A stretch of DNA of 64,000 bases from Flaviflagellibacter rhizophilus (lineage in GTDB: Bacteria; Pseudomonadota; Alphaproteobacteria; Rhizobiales; Methylopilaceae): the NCBI RefSeq assembly GCF_033898525.1, contig NZ_JAXAFJ010000004.1:124001-188000 (forward strand), in the 5' to 3' direction. Position 1 is the stretch's first letter; each line of letters starts with the position of its first letter. The notes beneath the pieces were generated by a model. The model made no database searches, was not told the DNA's origin, and saw only the letters and a program-made list of their open reading frames with translations. Of the stretch, positions 32,758 to 41,842 are shown in pieces. Made by a program: the position numbers and the translations under genes.

Positions 32758-34737
32758 TCACACGGCCCAGCAGGAGCAGCCAAGGGCTCCGAAGAAGCCC
32801 TTCAGGTCTGCAATCGGAAGCTTGGAGGTCCAGGCACCGGCATGATCGTGACCATGCACCCCGCAATTGCCCGCGCACCCGCACGTCGACATGGCGGTGC
32901 GCCGCAGCGAATGCTTGCCCGCGCCTTCGGGCTCACCCCAACCCGCGAAACCGCCGAAGCTGCGCACCGGGGACCAGTCCGGCATCGCCGGGGGAACGGG
33001 GTTCTCGTCGAGAGCCGCGAAATCGCCGCTGCCGTAGACGATCTTGCCGCCCACCATGGTCAGTTCCGAGACAAGGAACGAGATCTCGTATTCGGCGCAG
33101 GCAAAGAAGTCCTTGTCGGGCACAACGAGATCGGCGAACTGCCCCTTCACGATGCGGCCCTTCTTGCCCTCTTCGTTCGAGAACCAGGTGACCTTCTCGG
33201 TCCACATCCTCAGCGCCGTCTCGCGGTCGAGGCAGTTGCCACGTGAGTAGAGCTGCATGCCGCCCACCGTCTTGCCGGTGATCATCCAGGACAGCGAAAC
33301 CCAAGGGTTGTAGGAGGCGACGCGGGTGGCGTCCGTGCCGGCAGAGACATGCACGCCCTTGTCCAGCATGCGCCGGATGGGCGGCGTGGCTTCGGCGACC
33401 CCGTGACCATAGCGCTCCACGAAGTATTCGCCCTGATAGGCCATCCGGTGCTGGGTCGCGATGCCGCCGCCAAGTGCCGCTATGCGGTCGATCGAGCGAT
33501 CGGAGATGGTCTCGGCGTGGTCGAAGAACCAGTTCAGGCCTTCCAGCGGGATGTCCTTGTTGACCTTCTCGAAGACATCCAGCGAACGTGAGATCGTCTC
33601 GTCGTAGGTGGCATGCATGCGCCATGGCCAGCGGTTCTCCGCCAGCACCCGCACCACCTCTTCGAGCTCTCCCTCCATTTCGGGCGCAAGCTCCGGGCGC
33701 GGCTCACGGAAGTCCTCGAAATCCGCGGCAGAGAACACCAGCATCTCGCCGGCACCATTGTGCCGGAAGTAGTCGTTGCCCTGCTTGTACTTGACGGACT
33801 TGGTCCAGTTCAGGAAGTCCTGCTTCTCTTCCTTGGGCTTCTGCGTGAAGAGATTGTAGGCGAGGCGAACGGTCAGCTGATCCTCGTCGGACAGCCTCTG
33901 GATCACCGCGTAATCGTCCGGATAGTTCTGGAAGCCGCCGCCTGCGTCGATCACGCCAGTGACGCCGAGCCTGTTCAGCTCCCGCATGAAATGGCGCGTG
34001 GAATTGACCTGGTACTCGAACGGAAGCTTCGGGCCTTTCGCCAGCGTGGAATAGAGGATGCCGGCATTGGGCTTTGCCAGCAGAAGGCCAGTGGGGTTGC
34101 CGCTGGCATCGCGCGTGATCTCGCCTCCCGGCGAGTTCGGCGTGTCGCGGGTGTAGCCGACGGCCCGGAGCGCCGCCCCGTTCAGGAGGGCGCGGTCGTA
34201 GAGGTGCAGCAGGAACACGGGAGTGTCGGGAGCGATTGCGTTGATCTCCTCGATCGTCGGCAGGCGCTTCTCCTCGAACTGGTGCTCCGTGAAGCCACCC
34301 ACCACCCGCACCCATTGCGGCGCGGGCGTTACGGCCACCTGCCGCTTCAGCATGTCCATGGCGTCGGCCAGGCTGCGGATGCCGTCCCAGCGCAGTTCCA
34401 TGTTGTAGTTCAGACCGCCCCGGACGACGTGGGTGTGGTTGTCGATGAGACCGGGCAGCACGCGCTTGCCACCGAGGTTCACGATCCTCGTCTCCGGGCC
34501 TGCCAGCGCCATGATCTCACTGTCGCTGCCCACGTCGAGGAACACGCCGTCCTTGATGGCGATCGCGGTGGCGTTCGGGTTCCCCTGATCCAGCGTAGTG
34601 ATCATGCCTCCGTGGAGAATGGTATCTGCGTGCATGGACGTGTCTCCGGTCTTGGTCTGATCGGCGCGTGCCGAAGAAAGCAGGTGCGGAAGGGCAAGGC
34701 CCGCTGCGGCCCCCAGAAAGGTTCTGCGCGTCGTCAT
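32758..34737 (-). CDS. Tat-exported YtcJ-like amidohydrolase with Cys/His-rich tail
   Basis: A 659-residue metal-dependent hydrolase. The N-terminus TTRRTFLGAAAGLALPHLL is a Tat signal, so the enzyme works in the periplasm. The amidohydrolase-3 fold shows DTILHGGMITTLD, RVLPGLIDNHTHV (HxH metal site), WRMHATYDE, FDHAETI and HVSAGTDATRV (metal Asp). The last 45 residues are unusual: STCGCAGNCGVHGHDH and GALGCSCWAV carry six Cys and three His and may bind metal. It is coupled by TGATG to the XapX gene. The substrate is unknown; related proteins hydrolyse N-acyl or cyclic amide compounds. Confidence 0.87.
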   Translation of the reverse strand: MTTRRTFLGAAAGLALPHLLSSARADQTKTGDTSMHADTILHGGMITTLDQGNPNATAIAIKDGVFLDVGSDSEIMALAGPETRIVNLGGKRVLPGLIDNHTHVVRGGLNYNMELRWDGIRSLADAMDMLKRQVAVTPAPQWVRVVGGFTEHQFEEKRLPTIEEINAIAPDTPVFLLHLYDRALLNGAALRAVGYTRDTPNSPGGEITRDASGNPTGLLLAKPNAGILYSTLAKGPKLPFEYQVNSTRHFMRELNRLGVTGVIDAGGGFQNYPDDYAVIQRLSDEDQLTVRLAYNLFTQKPKEEKQDFLNWTKSVKYKQGNDYFRHNGAGEMLVFSAADFEDFREPRPELAPEMEGELEEVVRVLAENRWPWRMHATYDETISRSLDVFEKVNKDIPLEGLNWFFDHAETISDRSIDRIAALGGGIATQHRMAYQGEYFVERYGHGVAEATPPIRRMLDKGVHVSAGTDATRVASYNPWVSLSWMITGKTVGGMQLYSRGNCLDRETALRMWTEKVTWFSNEEGKKGRIVKGQFADLVVPDKDFFACAEYEISFLVSELTMVGGKIVYGSGDFAALDENPVPPAMPDWSPVRSFGGFAGWGEPEGAGKHSLRRTAMSTCGCAGNCGVHGHDHAGAWTSKLPIADLKGFFGALGCSCWAV

Positions 34738-35027
34738 CAGCTGTCCTTCCGTGAGTTCGCTTCGGCGCTGGCGGACGGGATGCCCGGCTGGCCGGCACCC
34801 TTCGGAAGATGGCCGAACATGTGCGGCTTCACCTGATGCAGCCAGGACCGTGCGGCGGGCTCCTGCGCCCAGGCACCTTTCGCCAGCGGCACCAGTTGCT
34901 CGCCCACCAGGATCCCCAGCAACCCGATGAGGGCAACCACGGGCGGCGCCGGCGAGCGCACGTCCAGCAGGCTGTAAATGACGCCGACCAGCAACCCGGC
35001 GCCCAGCGAGAGAAGATAGGTTTTCAT
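34737..35027 (-). CDS. XapX-domain (DUF1427) small membrane protein
   Basis: A 96-residue protein with two hydrophobic helices: YLLSLGAGLLVGVIYSLLDV and PVVALIGLLGILVGEQLVPL, the XapX signature (R-S-P-A-P-P between helices). The polar C-terminus is about 40 residues. The start at 35027 fits the family; an in-frame ATG at 35087 would add 20 basic residues. XapX genes repeatedly neighbour amidohydrolase and isochorismatase-like genes as here, but no activity is known. Confidence 0.83.
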   Translation of the reverse strand: MKTYLLSLGAGLLVGVIYSLLDVRSPAPPVVALIGLLGILVGEQLVPLAKGAWAQEPAARSWLHQVKPHMFGHLPKGAGQPGIPSASAEANSRKDS

Positions 35028-35090
35028 GCGAACACCTGGCTTTCGGAAAAGCGATCGCTCCGGCAGGTGGACCTGCCGGAGCCGCACGCG

Positions 35091-35780
35091 TCAGTTGGCG
35101 GGATTTGGACCGATGCGCTTGCCGTGGCCGACGCGCTCCGCGCCTCCATGCACATGCGTCACGGCATAATCGATGCCCATGCCGTAGGCGCCGGAATGCT
35201 CCTTCACGAGGGATGTAACGGCGTCATAGGTGCCCTTGCGGGCCCAGTCGCGCTGCCATTCGAGCAGGACCTGCTGCCAGGTCACCGGAACGACGCCGGC
35301 CTGCACCATGCGGTCCATCGCAAACTTATGGGCGTCCAGCGAGGTGCCGCCCGAAGCATCCGCGACCATGTAGATCTCGTAGTCTGTGTCCTGCATGCAG
35401 GACAGCGCGAAGGTGGTGTTGCAGACTTCCGTCCAGAGACCGGCGACGACAACCTTCTTCCGCCCGTTCGCCGCATTCTTCGCAAGAGCGTCTCGCACGT
35501 TCTGGTCGTCCCATGAATTCATGGAGGTGCGCTCGAGGATGTCGTTTTCGGGGAAGACCGCGAGCAGCTCCGGGAACGTATTGCCGGAGAAACTGTCGGT
35601 CTCCACGGTCGTGAGCGTGGTCGGAACGTTGAAGATCCGGGCAGCCTTGGCCAGCCCCACCACGTTGTTCTTCAACGTCTGCCGGTCGATGGACTGGACG
35701 CCGAAGGCCATCTGCGGCTGCTGGTCGATGAAGATCAGCTGGCTGTTGTCGGGGGTAAGGACCTGAAGCTTGCTGGACAT
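35091..35780 (-). CDS. Isochorismatase-family hydrolase (YcaC-like)
   Basis: A 229-residue cysteine hydrolase. The fold is shown by NSQLIFIDQQPQMAFGV (catalytic Asp), RKKVVVAGLWTEVCNT (nucleophile Cys in EVCNT) and YEIYMVADASGG. YcaC-like members form octamers and hydrolyse amides or related carbonyl compounds; the physiological substrate is usually unknown. It is the first gene of the minus-strand cluster after the dioxygenase gene and probably shares LysR-controlled expression. Confidence 0.87.
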   Translation of the reverse strand: MSSKLQVLTPDNSQLIFIDQQPQMAFGVQSIDRQTLKNNVVGLAKAARIFNVPTTLTTVETDSFSGNTFPELLAVFPENDILERTSMNSWDDQNVRDALAKNAANGRKKVVVAGLWTEVCNTTFALSCMQDTDYEIYMVADASGGTSLDAHKFAMDRMVQAGVVPVTWQQVLLEWQRDWARKGTYDAVTSLVKEHSGAYGMGIDYAVTHVHGGAERVGHGKRIGPNPAN

Positions 35781-35891
35781 GATCGAATTCCTTCTTGTGG
35801 AATGGGTGGGATGGCTTGGTCCGGTGCCTCGCAGGCGGCTCCGGCGGAAAGGTCATGCGGGCGATGGCTGCTCGGCAGCCGGCCCAATAGG

Positions 35892-36824
35892 TCAGGCGGC
35901 CAGCGGCGTGAGCCCCGCCTCGATGCGATCTCGCAGCGGCTCGTAGCGGGCGGGCAGCTTCAACGCCTCGCCGAGATGAGCGCGGTCCTCGTCACGGGCG
36001 AAGCCGGGTTCGTTGGTCGCGATCTCGAACAAAACCCCGCCCGGCGTGCGGAAGTAGATGGCCCAGAAGTAATCGCGGTCGATGACCGGCGTGACCTGAT
36101 AGCCAGTGTCCATGAGCGCCTTGCGAACCGCGAGCTGGGTTGCGCGATCATCCACGGCGAAGGCTATGTGATGGACCGAGCCGGCTCCCTGACGTGCGCC
36201 CGGCGTCTGCGGCAGGGCTTCAAGATCGATGTGGTCCGCGCCGTTGCCGGAGGGGATCACGAAGCGGGTGGTGCTGCCCTCCGTGGCCTCGCGCTCATAG
36301 CCCATGAAGCGGAGAAGTTCCTCCGTAGCCGCGATGTCATGCAGGGTCAGGCGAGCGGCCGTGAAACCCCGGATCGCCACCTCTTCAGGCACCCCGCCGC
36401 CGGTCCATGCCGTCCTTCCGTCATCGGGCACCTCGACCAGCGCGAGGCTGTCACCGTCGGGACCGCTGAAACGAAGGCGATCCGCGCCGAAAACCTGGCT
36501 CGCCGTCATGGCGGCCACGCCGCTGGCCTTGAGCCGGTCCTGCCAGAAGGACAGCGAACCCCTGGGCACGGAGAACTGGGTTTCACCGACCTCGCCGGTT
36601 CCGGGCCGCCCCCGCATCATCTGCTCGAAGGGGAAGTAGGTCATGACCGTTCCGGCGGAGCCGATACCGTCTCCGTAGTAGAGGTGGTAGATGCTTGGCT
36701 CATCGAAGTTCACGGTCTTCTTGATACGCCGAAGTCCAAGCGTGTCGGTGAAGAACCGATTGTTCTTTCCCGCATCAGACGCCATAGACGTGATGTGGTG
36801 GATACCTCTGATATCCTTGATCAT
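35892..36824 (-). CDS. Ring-cleaving dioxygenase of the VOC superfamily (MhqO-like)
   Basis: A 310-residue two-domain VOC protein. Metal ligands are visible as IRGIHHITSMASD in the first domain, VHHIAFAVDD in the second, and FEIATNEPGF near the C-terminus (2-His-1-Glu). It matches the MhqO/MhqA-type hydroquinone dioxygenase group involved in resistance to quinones and electrophiles. ATG 36824 matches the family start. The divergent LysR gene begins 116 bp away and very likely controls it. Quinone stress is an inference from the family. Confidence 0.88.
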   Translation of the reverse strand: MIKDIRGIHHITSMASDAGKNNRFFTDTLGLRRIKKTVNFDEPSIYHLYYGDGIGSAGTVMTYFPFEQMMRGRPGTGEVGETQFSVPRGSLSFWQDRLKASGVAAMTASQVFGADRLRFSGPDGDSLALVEVPDDGRTAWTGGGVPEEVAIRGFTAARLTLHDIAATEELLRFMGYEREATEGSTTRFVIPSGNGADHIDLEALPQTPGARQGAGSVHHIAFAVDDRATQLAVRKALMDTGYQVTPVIDRDYFWAIYFRTPGGVLFEIATNEPGFARDEDRAHLGEALKLPARYEPLRDRIEAGLTPLAA

Positions 36825-36897
36825 GATTGTTCCCGCCGCGCTTTCGTGATGTCTTCCTTGAGACAAAACCTAACCGCGTTGCCGGGACGCGAGAATT

Positions 36898-36911
36898 GCA
36901 ATAATCCTTGC
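36898..36911. promoter_or_regulatory. Candidate LysR-binding dyad in divergent promoter region
   Basis: GCAATAATCCTTGC contains the half-sites GCAA and TTGC separated by six bases, 29 bp upstream of the LysR start and 73 bp upstream of the dioxygenase start. The larger stretch fits a T-N11-A LysR box. It is short and degenerate. Confidence 0.3.
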
Positions 36912-36940
36912 GACTGAATTGCGCTGGATGAAACGCCGCC

Positions 36941-37840
36941 ATGAACGACTTCAAGGCGCTCAAGACATTCCTGATGGCGGCGGAGAAGAAGAGCTTCGCC
37001 CAAGTTGCGCGCGAGCTGGACATGACGCCGGCTGCCGTCACACGCGCCATTGCGGCCCTGGAAGCGGACCTCGGCGTGCAGCTCTTCGTAAGAACGACCC
37101 GGCAGGTGTCACTGACCGCCGATGGCGCGGTGTTCGCGGCGCAGATCAAGCCGTCCATCGAGGCCCTTGAGGCTGCACGGCGCGATGTCGTGAATGCGAA
37201 CAAGGCGGATCAGGGCCGGCTCCGCATCAGTGCGCCGACCTGGCTGGGCAAGACGATCCTTCCGCCGATCCTGGCGGGATTCAAGGAGCTCCACCCCAAG
37301 ATGTGCTTCGAGATCTCCCTGTCGGACGGTCTCGTCAACATCCTGGACGACGAGTACGACCTCGCCATCCGGATCTCATCGCAGCCCTCCGACAAATTCA
37401 CCATCTGGCGCAAGATCTGCGTCATTCCTCGCATCCTTGTCGCAGCTCCGAACAGCCGCTTCGTGGATATGAAGCATCCGGGCGAGCTCTCCCCGGACGA
37501 CTGCCTTGCCTATAACGGCGACAGCCGGCGGGAGAACTGGGTTCTCTCGGATGGCGGCTCCACGGTGAACATCTCCGCCGGCCGCGCCTTCAGCGCCAAC
37601 AGCGGCGAGGTTCTGGCCGACATGGCCGCGGAGGGCTTGGGCGTAACGCTGCTGCCGGGCTTCGATATCTCGAAGCATCTGCAGGCGGGCAAACTGGTGC
37701 ACGTCCTCAGGAACTGGGCGCCGCCGGACCTGTGGCTGACGCTCTACTATCCGCCCTATCAAGCCCTTCCGCCGCGTGTTGCTTTGTTCTCGAAATTCTT
37801 CGAGCAGCAGCTTCCGGCGTCGTTGCACCCGCCTTACTGA
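36941..37840 (+). CDS. LysR-family transcriptional regulator
   Basis: A 299-residue regulator. The winged helix is at the N-terminus (MNDFKALKTFLMAAEKKSF, QVARELDMTPAAVTRAIAAL, LGVQLFVRTTRQVSLT), and the rest is the periplasmic-binding-like effector domain ending in a short Pro-rich tail. It is of the CrgA/AaeR-like subgroup by its RTTRQVSLT wing. It is divergent from the dioxygenase-isochorismatase-amidohydrolase cluster and is probably its activator or repressor. The 250 bp after it contain no supported gene. Confidence 0.9.
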   Translation: MNDFKALKTFLMAAEKKSFAQVARELDMTPAAVTRAIAALEADLGVQLFVRTTRQVSLTADGAVFAAQIKPSIEALEAARRDVVNANKADQGRLRISAPTWLGKTILPPILAGFKELHPKMCFEISLSDGLVNILDDEYDLAIRISSQPSDKFTIWRKICVIPRILVAAPNSRFVDMKHPGELSPDDCLAYNGDSRRENWVLSDGGSTVNISAGRAFSANSGEVLADMAAEGLGVTLLPGFDISKHLQAGKLVHVLRNWAPPDLWLTLYYPPYQALPPRVALFSKFFEQQLPASLHPPY

Positions 37841-38090
37841 TCCACTGCTGGTTCTGTCCGCTTGTCAGCAATGCGCCGCGGGATGTCCTGAAAACGACCT
37901 CTATTCAGGGGCTTGAGCAGACCTTCCCCGCTCTTGCAGCATTGATCGTTGCAGCGACCGTGATATCGAGCGCGCGGGTGAGCAGCGACTGTAGTCGCTT
38001 CCGCAGGCATCTCGCACCGCGTCGGCGGTCCGCTGTTGCCGAAGCGAACTCAACCTACCGGCGGCGCCTGCCGCCATGGAACGCTTCAGA

Positions 38091-38939
38091 TCAAAAGCCG
38101 TTCGCCACCAACAGACGGCGCCCGTCCTCCGCAACCTCGTCCCCATGGGCAAAGAGCGGGCGCCAGGCCCCGACACCTGCAGCGATGTCGGGGTGCGAGA
38201 CGGTGGATGAGAATGCCTCCACGCCGACGACGCCTTCATAGCCGACAGCCTTGAGCCGCTGCAGGAGCGGCGCGAAGTCGATCGATCCCTGGCCGAGGCG
38301 CCCGCGATGGTTCTGATCGAGCTCAAAATACGCCAGATGGGGCAAGGCCGTTTCCAGCGCGCCGAGCAGGCTGTCTTCCTCGATGTTCATGTGGAAGGTG
38401 TCGAGGTGCACCTTTACGTTGTCCGCCCCGATGAGGCCGATGAGGCGCACGGCGTCGGCTGCGGTGTTGATGAGGTTGCTCTCGTAACGATTGACGACCT
38501 CTAGCGTGAGAGTGATCCCCTTCTCTCGCGCAGCCTCGGCGACCTGATGAAGTCCCTCGGCCGCCGCCATGACGTTCTCTTCGGTGGCCGCGCGCGAGGC
38601 CTTGCCGAACGCGCTGTAGAGGATGCCTCCCATCCTCGTCGCGCCCATGTCGCGCGCCAACGAGAGAGCCGCAATGTGACGTTCGACGCCCCGCTTCCGA
38701 ATGTCCGGATCGGTGCTGGAGATGTCGTTGCCGGCCTGCAGCGGCGACGTCGTCACCGGCTTGATGCCGTTGGCCCGGCACAGGGCAGCGATGGCTTCCG
38801 GCTCGATGACCTCGTGGTCGCGCAGCGGGATGGCGAGAAGGTCGTATTCATGCGCTGCGGCGCGTTCGGCGGCGAGCTTTCCGCCCTCCGTGCTCCAGCG
38901 CGGAATCCAGGTGTAGGAGTGAATGGCACGCTGGGTCAC
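38091..38939 (-). CDS. Sugar epimerase/isomerase of the D-tagatose 3-epimerase family
   Basis: A 282-residue TIM-barrel protein (AP-endonuclease 2 fold). Metal ligands are seen in LEVVNRYESN (Glu), HLDTFHMNIEE (Asp) and GVEAFSS (Glu); ENHxG-type residues appear as ELDQNHRGRLGQG. This is the layout of D-tagatose/D-psicose/L-ribulose 3-epimerases. It is the last gene of the long minus-strand operon behind the TRAP transporter, 49 bp after dctM, and has a paralogue at 44570-45382. It would epimerise a ketose or keto-acid brought in by that transporter. Confidence 0.85.
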   Translation of the reverse strand: MTQRAIHSYTWIPRWSTEGGKLAAERAAAHEYDLLAIPLRDHEVIEPEAIAALCRANGIKPVTTSPLQAGNDISSTDPDIRKRGVERHIAALSLARDMGATRMGGILYSAFGKASRAATEENVMAAAEGLHQVAEAAREKGITLTLEVVNRYESNLINTAADAVRLIGLIGADNVKVHLDTFHMNIEEDSLLGALETALPHLAYFELDQNHRGRLGQGSIDFAPLLQRLKAVGYEGVVGVEAFSSTVSHPDIAAGVGAWRPLFAHGDEVAEDGRRLLVANGF

Positions 38940-38988
38940 GGTGTCTCCGCGGGAGGTCGCGGGGGGACGTGCCCCCCGCTTCCAGCCC

Positions 38989-40269
38989 TCAATTGAACAG
39001 CAGGTTCGGCAGGAAGAGCACGGCTCCCGGCACGAAGATCAGGAACAGGGCGACAACCCCGATCGCGATCATCAGCGGGATCGATTCCCGGGTGTAGGTG
39101 CCGATCGGCACCTTGAGGATGGAGCACACGGTGTACATCGCGGCTCCCACGGGCGGCGTGAAGTTGCCGATCGTCGCTGCAACGATGAAGACGATGCCGA
39201 AGTGAACGGGATCACCACCCAGGCTGCGGACCAGCGGCAGAAAGATCGGCGTCATCATGATGATCAGCACAGTGGCATCGATGAAGCACCCGGCGACGAT
39301 GACCAGCAGCACGATGATGACCATCACCGCCGACACATTGCTCGTGACGCCTGTGATGCTGCCCGAGATGACTTCCGGAATGCGCTCGAAAACGATGCCG
39401 TAACTGAAGATCGCGGACAGCGTGATGAGGAACATCACCGAACCCACGTCCCCGAGGCTGACCTCCAGAGCATGCAGGAAACCCCGGCCGTTCATCTTAC
39501 GGTAGATCAGGAACCCGATGAACAGCGCGTAGACCACGGCGAAGGCGCCGATCTCCGACGGCGTGAAGATGCCCATGCGCAGCCCGGCCAGCAGGAATAC
39601 GGGGAAGAGCAAGGCCCAGATGCCGCCACGGAAGGCGGTGCCGTACTCGGCCAGCGTCGGCCGGGTTGTCCGCTGGGGCGGGTAACCCCGCTTCTTCGCC
39701 GTCAGCCAGATGGCGAAGCTGAGGCCGACCCACAGCAGGATTGCCGGAAAGAAGCCGGCCGCAAAAAGGCGGCCGATAGACACCTGGCCGATGGTGCCGA
39801 ACAGGATCATGCCAATGCCGGGCGGGACAATGGGGGTGAGGATCGACCCGAAGGAGATGACGCCGGCTGTAAAGCCGGGCGACATGCCCCGTCGGACCAT
39901 CTCGTCGCCCAGCACGCGGGACTGCATGGCGGCGTCTGCGATGGCCGACCCGGACACACCGCCCATCAGCCCTGAAAGCAGGACCGAGACCTGCGCCAGC
40001 CCGCCTTTCATGCGGCCGGTGATGACCGATGCGAGATCCAGCAACCGCTCCGTGATGCCGGAGCGATTCATGAAGTTGCCGGCCATGATGAACAGCGGAA
40101 CGGCAAGCAACGCAAAGTTCTGCGTCTGCGAGACGGTGATCTGGAACGGGATCGTGAAAGGAAGATCCGGGTTCTGCAGGAAGAAGGTAAGGCCTGCGAT
40201 GCCGATCGCGAATGCCACGGGCATGCCCAGGGCCATGAAGACGAAGAAGACGATGGCGACGATTACCAT
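38989..40269 (-). CDS. dctM: TRAP transporter large permease
   Basis: A 426-residue inner-membrane protein with about 12-13 hydrophobic helices, including the DctM signatures GGVSGSAIADAAMQSRVLG and TPPVGAAMYTVCSILK. It carries the transport path, driven by the ion gradient. Its ATG lies inside the end of the small-permease gene (7-bp overlap). With 40263-40769 and 40792-41784 it forms a full tripartite importer for an organic acid, most probably a sugar acid given the surrounding genes. Confidence 0.93.
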   Translation of the reverse strand: MVIVAIVFFVFMALGMPVAFAIGIAGLTFFLQNPDLPFTIPFQITVSQTQNFALLAVPLFIMAGNFMNRSGITERLLDLASVITGRMKGGLAQVSVLLSGLMGGVSGSAIADAAMQSRVLGDEMVRRGMSPGFTAGVISFGSILTPIVPPGIGMILFGTIGQVSIGRLFAAGFFPAILLWVGLSFAIWLTAKKRGYPPQRTTRPTLAEYGTAFRGGIWALLFPVFLLAGLRMGIFTPSEIGAFAVVYALFIGFLIYRKMNGRGFLHALEVSLGDVGSVMFLITLSAIFSYGIVFERIPEVISGSITGVTSNVSAVMVIIVLLVIVAGCFIDATVLIIMMTPIFLPLVRSLGGDPVHFGIVFIVAATIGNFTPPVGAAMYTVCSILKVPIGTYTRESIPLMIAIGVVALFLIFVPGAVLFLPNLLFN

Positions 40270-40769
40270 GCCGACGGCACTCCTTCTTCAGCCGTGTGCA
40301 CTACACGATGATCCTGCATTGCCGTCCGGATCTTCAGGACAGTGGTGATCAGCATCAGCGCGGCGCCAACGGGCAGGCTTGCCGTGACCCAGGAATAGCT
40401 GACGCCGGTGATGCCCTGGAAGCTGCGGGAGCGGCTGATCCAGGCCAGCCAGCCACCTGCGTAGATCGCGTAGCAGAGGAAGCACGCGATGACGAAGAGG
40501 TTGAAGTAGACGATTGCGCGCCGGACGGAGGGAGGAAACAGATCGACGATCAGGTCGAGCGACATCAGCGTGTTGTTCCGCCACGCGATATCTGCGCACA
40601 GGAAGCACGCCCAAGCGAAGCAGCCTGTGGCGACCTCGCCGGTCCAGTTGAGCGGATAGTGCATCATCCGCGCAACGCCGCCGCCGAAGATCACGGCAAC
40701 CATGATCAGGAGGAACGTGCCGGCAAGCACAGCCTCAGCCCCGATCATGTATCGATAGAACGTTTTCAT
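40263..40769 (-). CDS. dctQ: TRAP transporter small permease
   Basis: A 168-residue membrane protein with four hydrophobic helices and the DctQ features RMMHYPLNWTGEVA and ADIAWRNNTLMSLDLIVDLFP. It couples the periplasmic binding protein to the large permease. It starts 22 bp after the binding-protein gene. Confidence 0.92.
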   Translation of the reverse strand: MKTFYRYMIGAEAVLAGTFLLIMVAVIFGGGVARMMHYPLNWTGEVATGCFAWACFLCADIAWRNNTLMSLDLIVDLFPPSVRRAIVYFNLFVIACFLCYAIYAGGWLAWISRSRSFQGITGVSYSWVTASLPVGAALMLITTVLKIRTAMQDHRVVHTAEEGVPSAW

Positions 40770-40791
40770 AGGTTTCCTCCCTCCGCAGAGG

Positions 40792-41784
40792 TTAGCGGCC
40801 CAGTTCCTTGTAGACCTGATCGCGAGCAGCCTTGAGGTTCAGCTTCTCGTAGGCCTTCTCACCTGCGGCCTTGAAGGCGGCGAGATCCACGTCGCTGACA
40901 ATCGTCATGCCGCGCGACTTCAGCTTCTCGCGGTCGGTCTTGCCAGCTTCCTCCATGGCGGCGGACGCTTCGCGCCCGGCGGTCCTGCACTCCTCGACAA
41001 GCGCCGTCTGGTACTCGGCGGGCAGCTTGTTGAACCAGGCGGAACTGACGACCTCGAAGTTGATCAGCGTGATGTGACCGGTCTCGTTGGCGTATTTCAG
41101 AACCTCGTTGAGGTTGCCGGCCGTGATGTTGGGATAGACGAGTTCCGCCCCGTCGATCGCCTGCTGCTGCAGGCCGGGATAGATCTCGCCGAAGCTCATC
41201 GCCGTAGGAGAGGCGCCGAGCGCGCGGATGGACTCCTGCCAGATGGGCGCCGGCGGCGTGCGGATGCGCAGCGATGACAGGTCTTCCGGCTTGCGGACCG
41301 GCTTGTTGGTGTAGAAGTTGCGCTTGCCCTGCACCCAGTCCGAGCACACCACCTTGATGCCCTGCTTGGTGGCGAGCTCATCTTCCCACTTCTTGATGGT
41401 CTCCAGATCGCCGAGCTTGAAGGCCTCTTCCTTGCTCTCGACGAAGTAGGGGCCGTTCACCACCGCCAGCTGGGGCACGTAGTTGCCGAGCCGCGCCGCG
41501 TCCGTGTTCTGGCCGATCGCCGCGCCCTGCCGGATCTGCTCGATGATGTCTTCTTCGACGCCGAGCTGCGCGCTGTGGAACACCTCCATCTTCAGGCCGC
41601 CCTTGGTGCGCGCCTCCACGGCCTTTGCCCATTTGGTAAAGCCGATGGCGTTCGGCTCCGTCGGGCTGTGGACGTGGTTGAAGCGCAGCGTGAACTTCTC
41701 CTGCGCGAGGCTCGGGGCCGCAGCGAGGGCGCAGAGTGCCGTCGCTCCGCACAGGGCGGCAATCCAGCTGTTGAACTTGGTCAT
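40792..41784 (-). CDS. dctP: TRAP transporter substrate-binding protein
   Basis: A 330-residue periplasmic protein. The signal peptide (WIAALCGATALCALAAAPSLAQ) ends around residue 28. The DctP fold shows FTLRFNHVHSPTEPNAIGF, GGLKMEVFHSAQLG, the conserved arginine in SLRIRTPPAP that binds a carboxylate, and FGEIYPGLQQQAIDGAE. This places the ligand among carboxylates such as hexuronates or aldonates. It is the first TRAP gene, following the Ldh-type oxidoreductase by 58 bp. Confidence 0.92.
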   Translation of the reverse strand: MTKFNSWIAALCGATALCALAAAPSLAQEKFTLRFNHVHSPTEPNAIGFTKWAKAVEARTKGGLKMEVFHSAQLGVEEDIIEQIRQGAAIGQNTDAARLGNYVPQLAVVNGPYFVESKEEAFKLGDLETIKKWEDELATKQGIKVVCSDWVQGKRNFYTNKPVRKPEDLSSLRIRTPPAPIWQESIRALGASPTAMSFGEIYPGLQQQAIDGAELVYPNITAGNLNEVLKYANETGHITLINFEVVSSAWFNKLPAEYQTALVEECRTAGREASAAMEEAGKTDREKLKSRGMTIVSDVDLAAFKAAGEKAYEKLNLKAARDQVYKELGR

Positions 41785-41842
41785 GGTGTTCTCTCCCTTT
41801 CAGCAAATCTTCTGTTTGCGTGTTGAACAAAGACCTCGAAGA

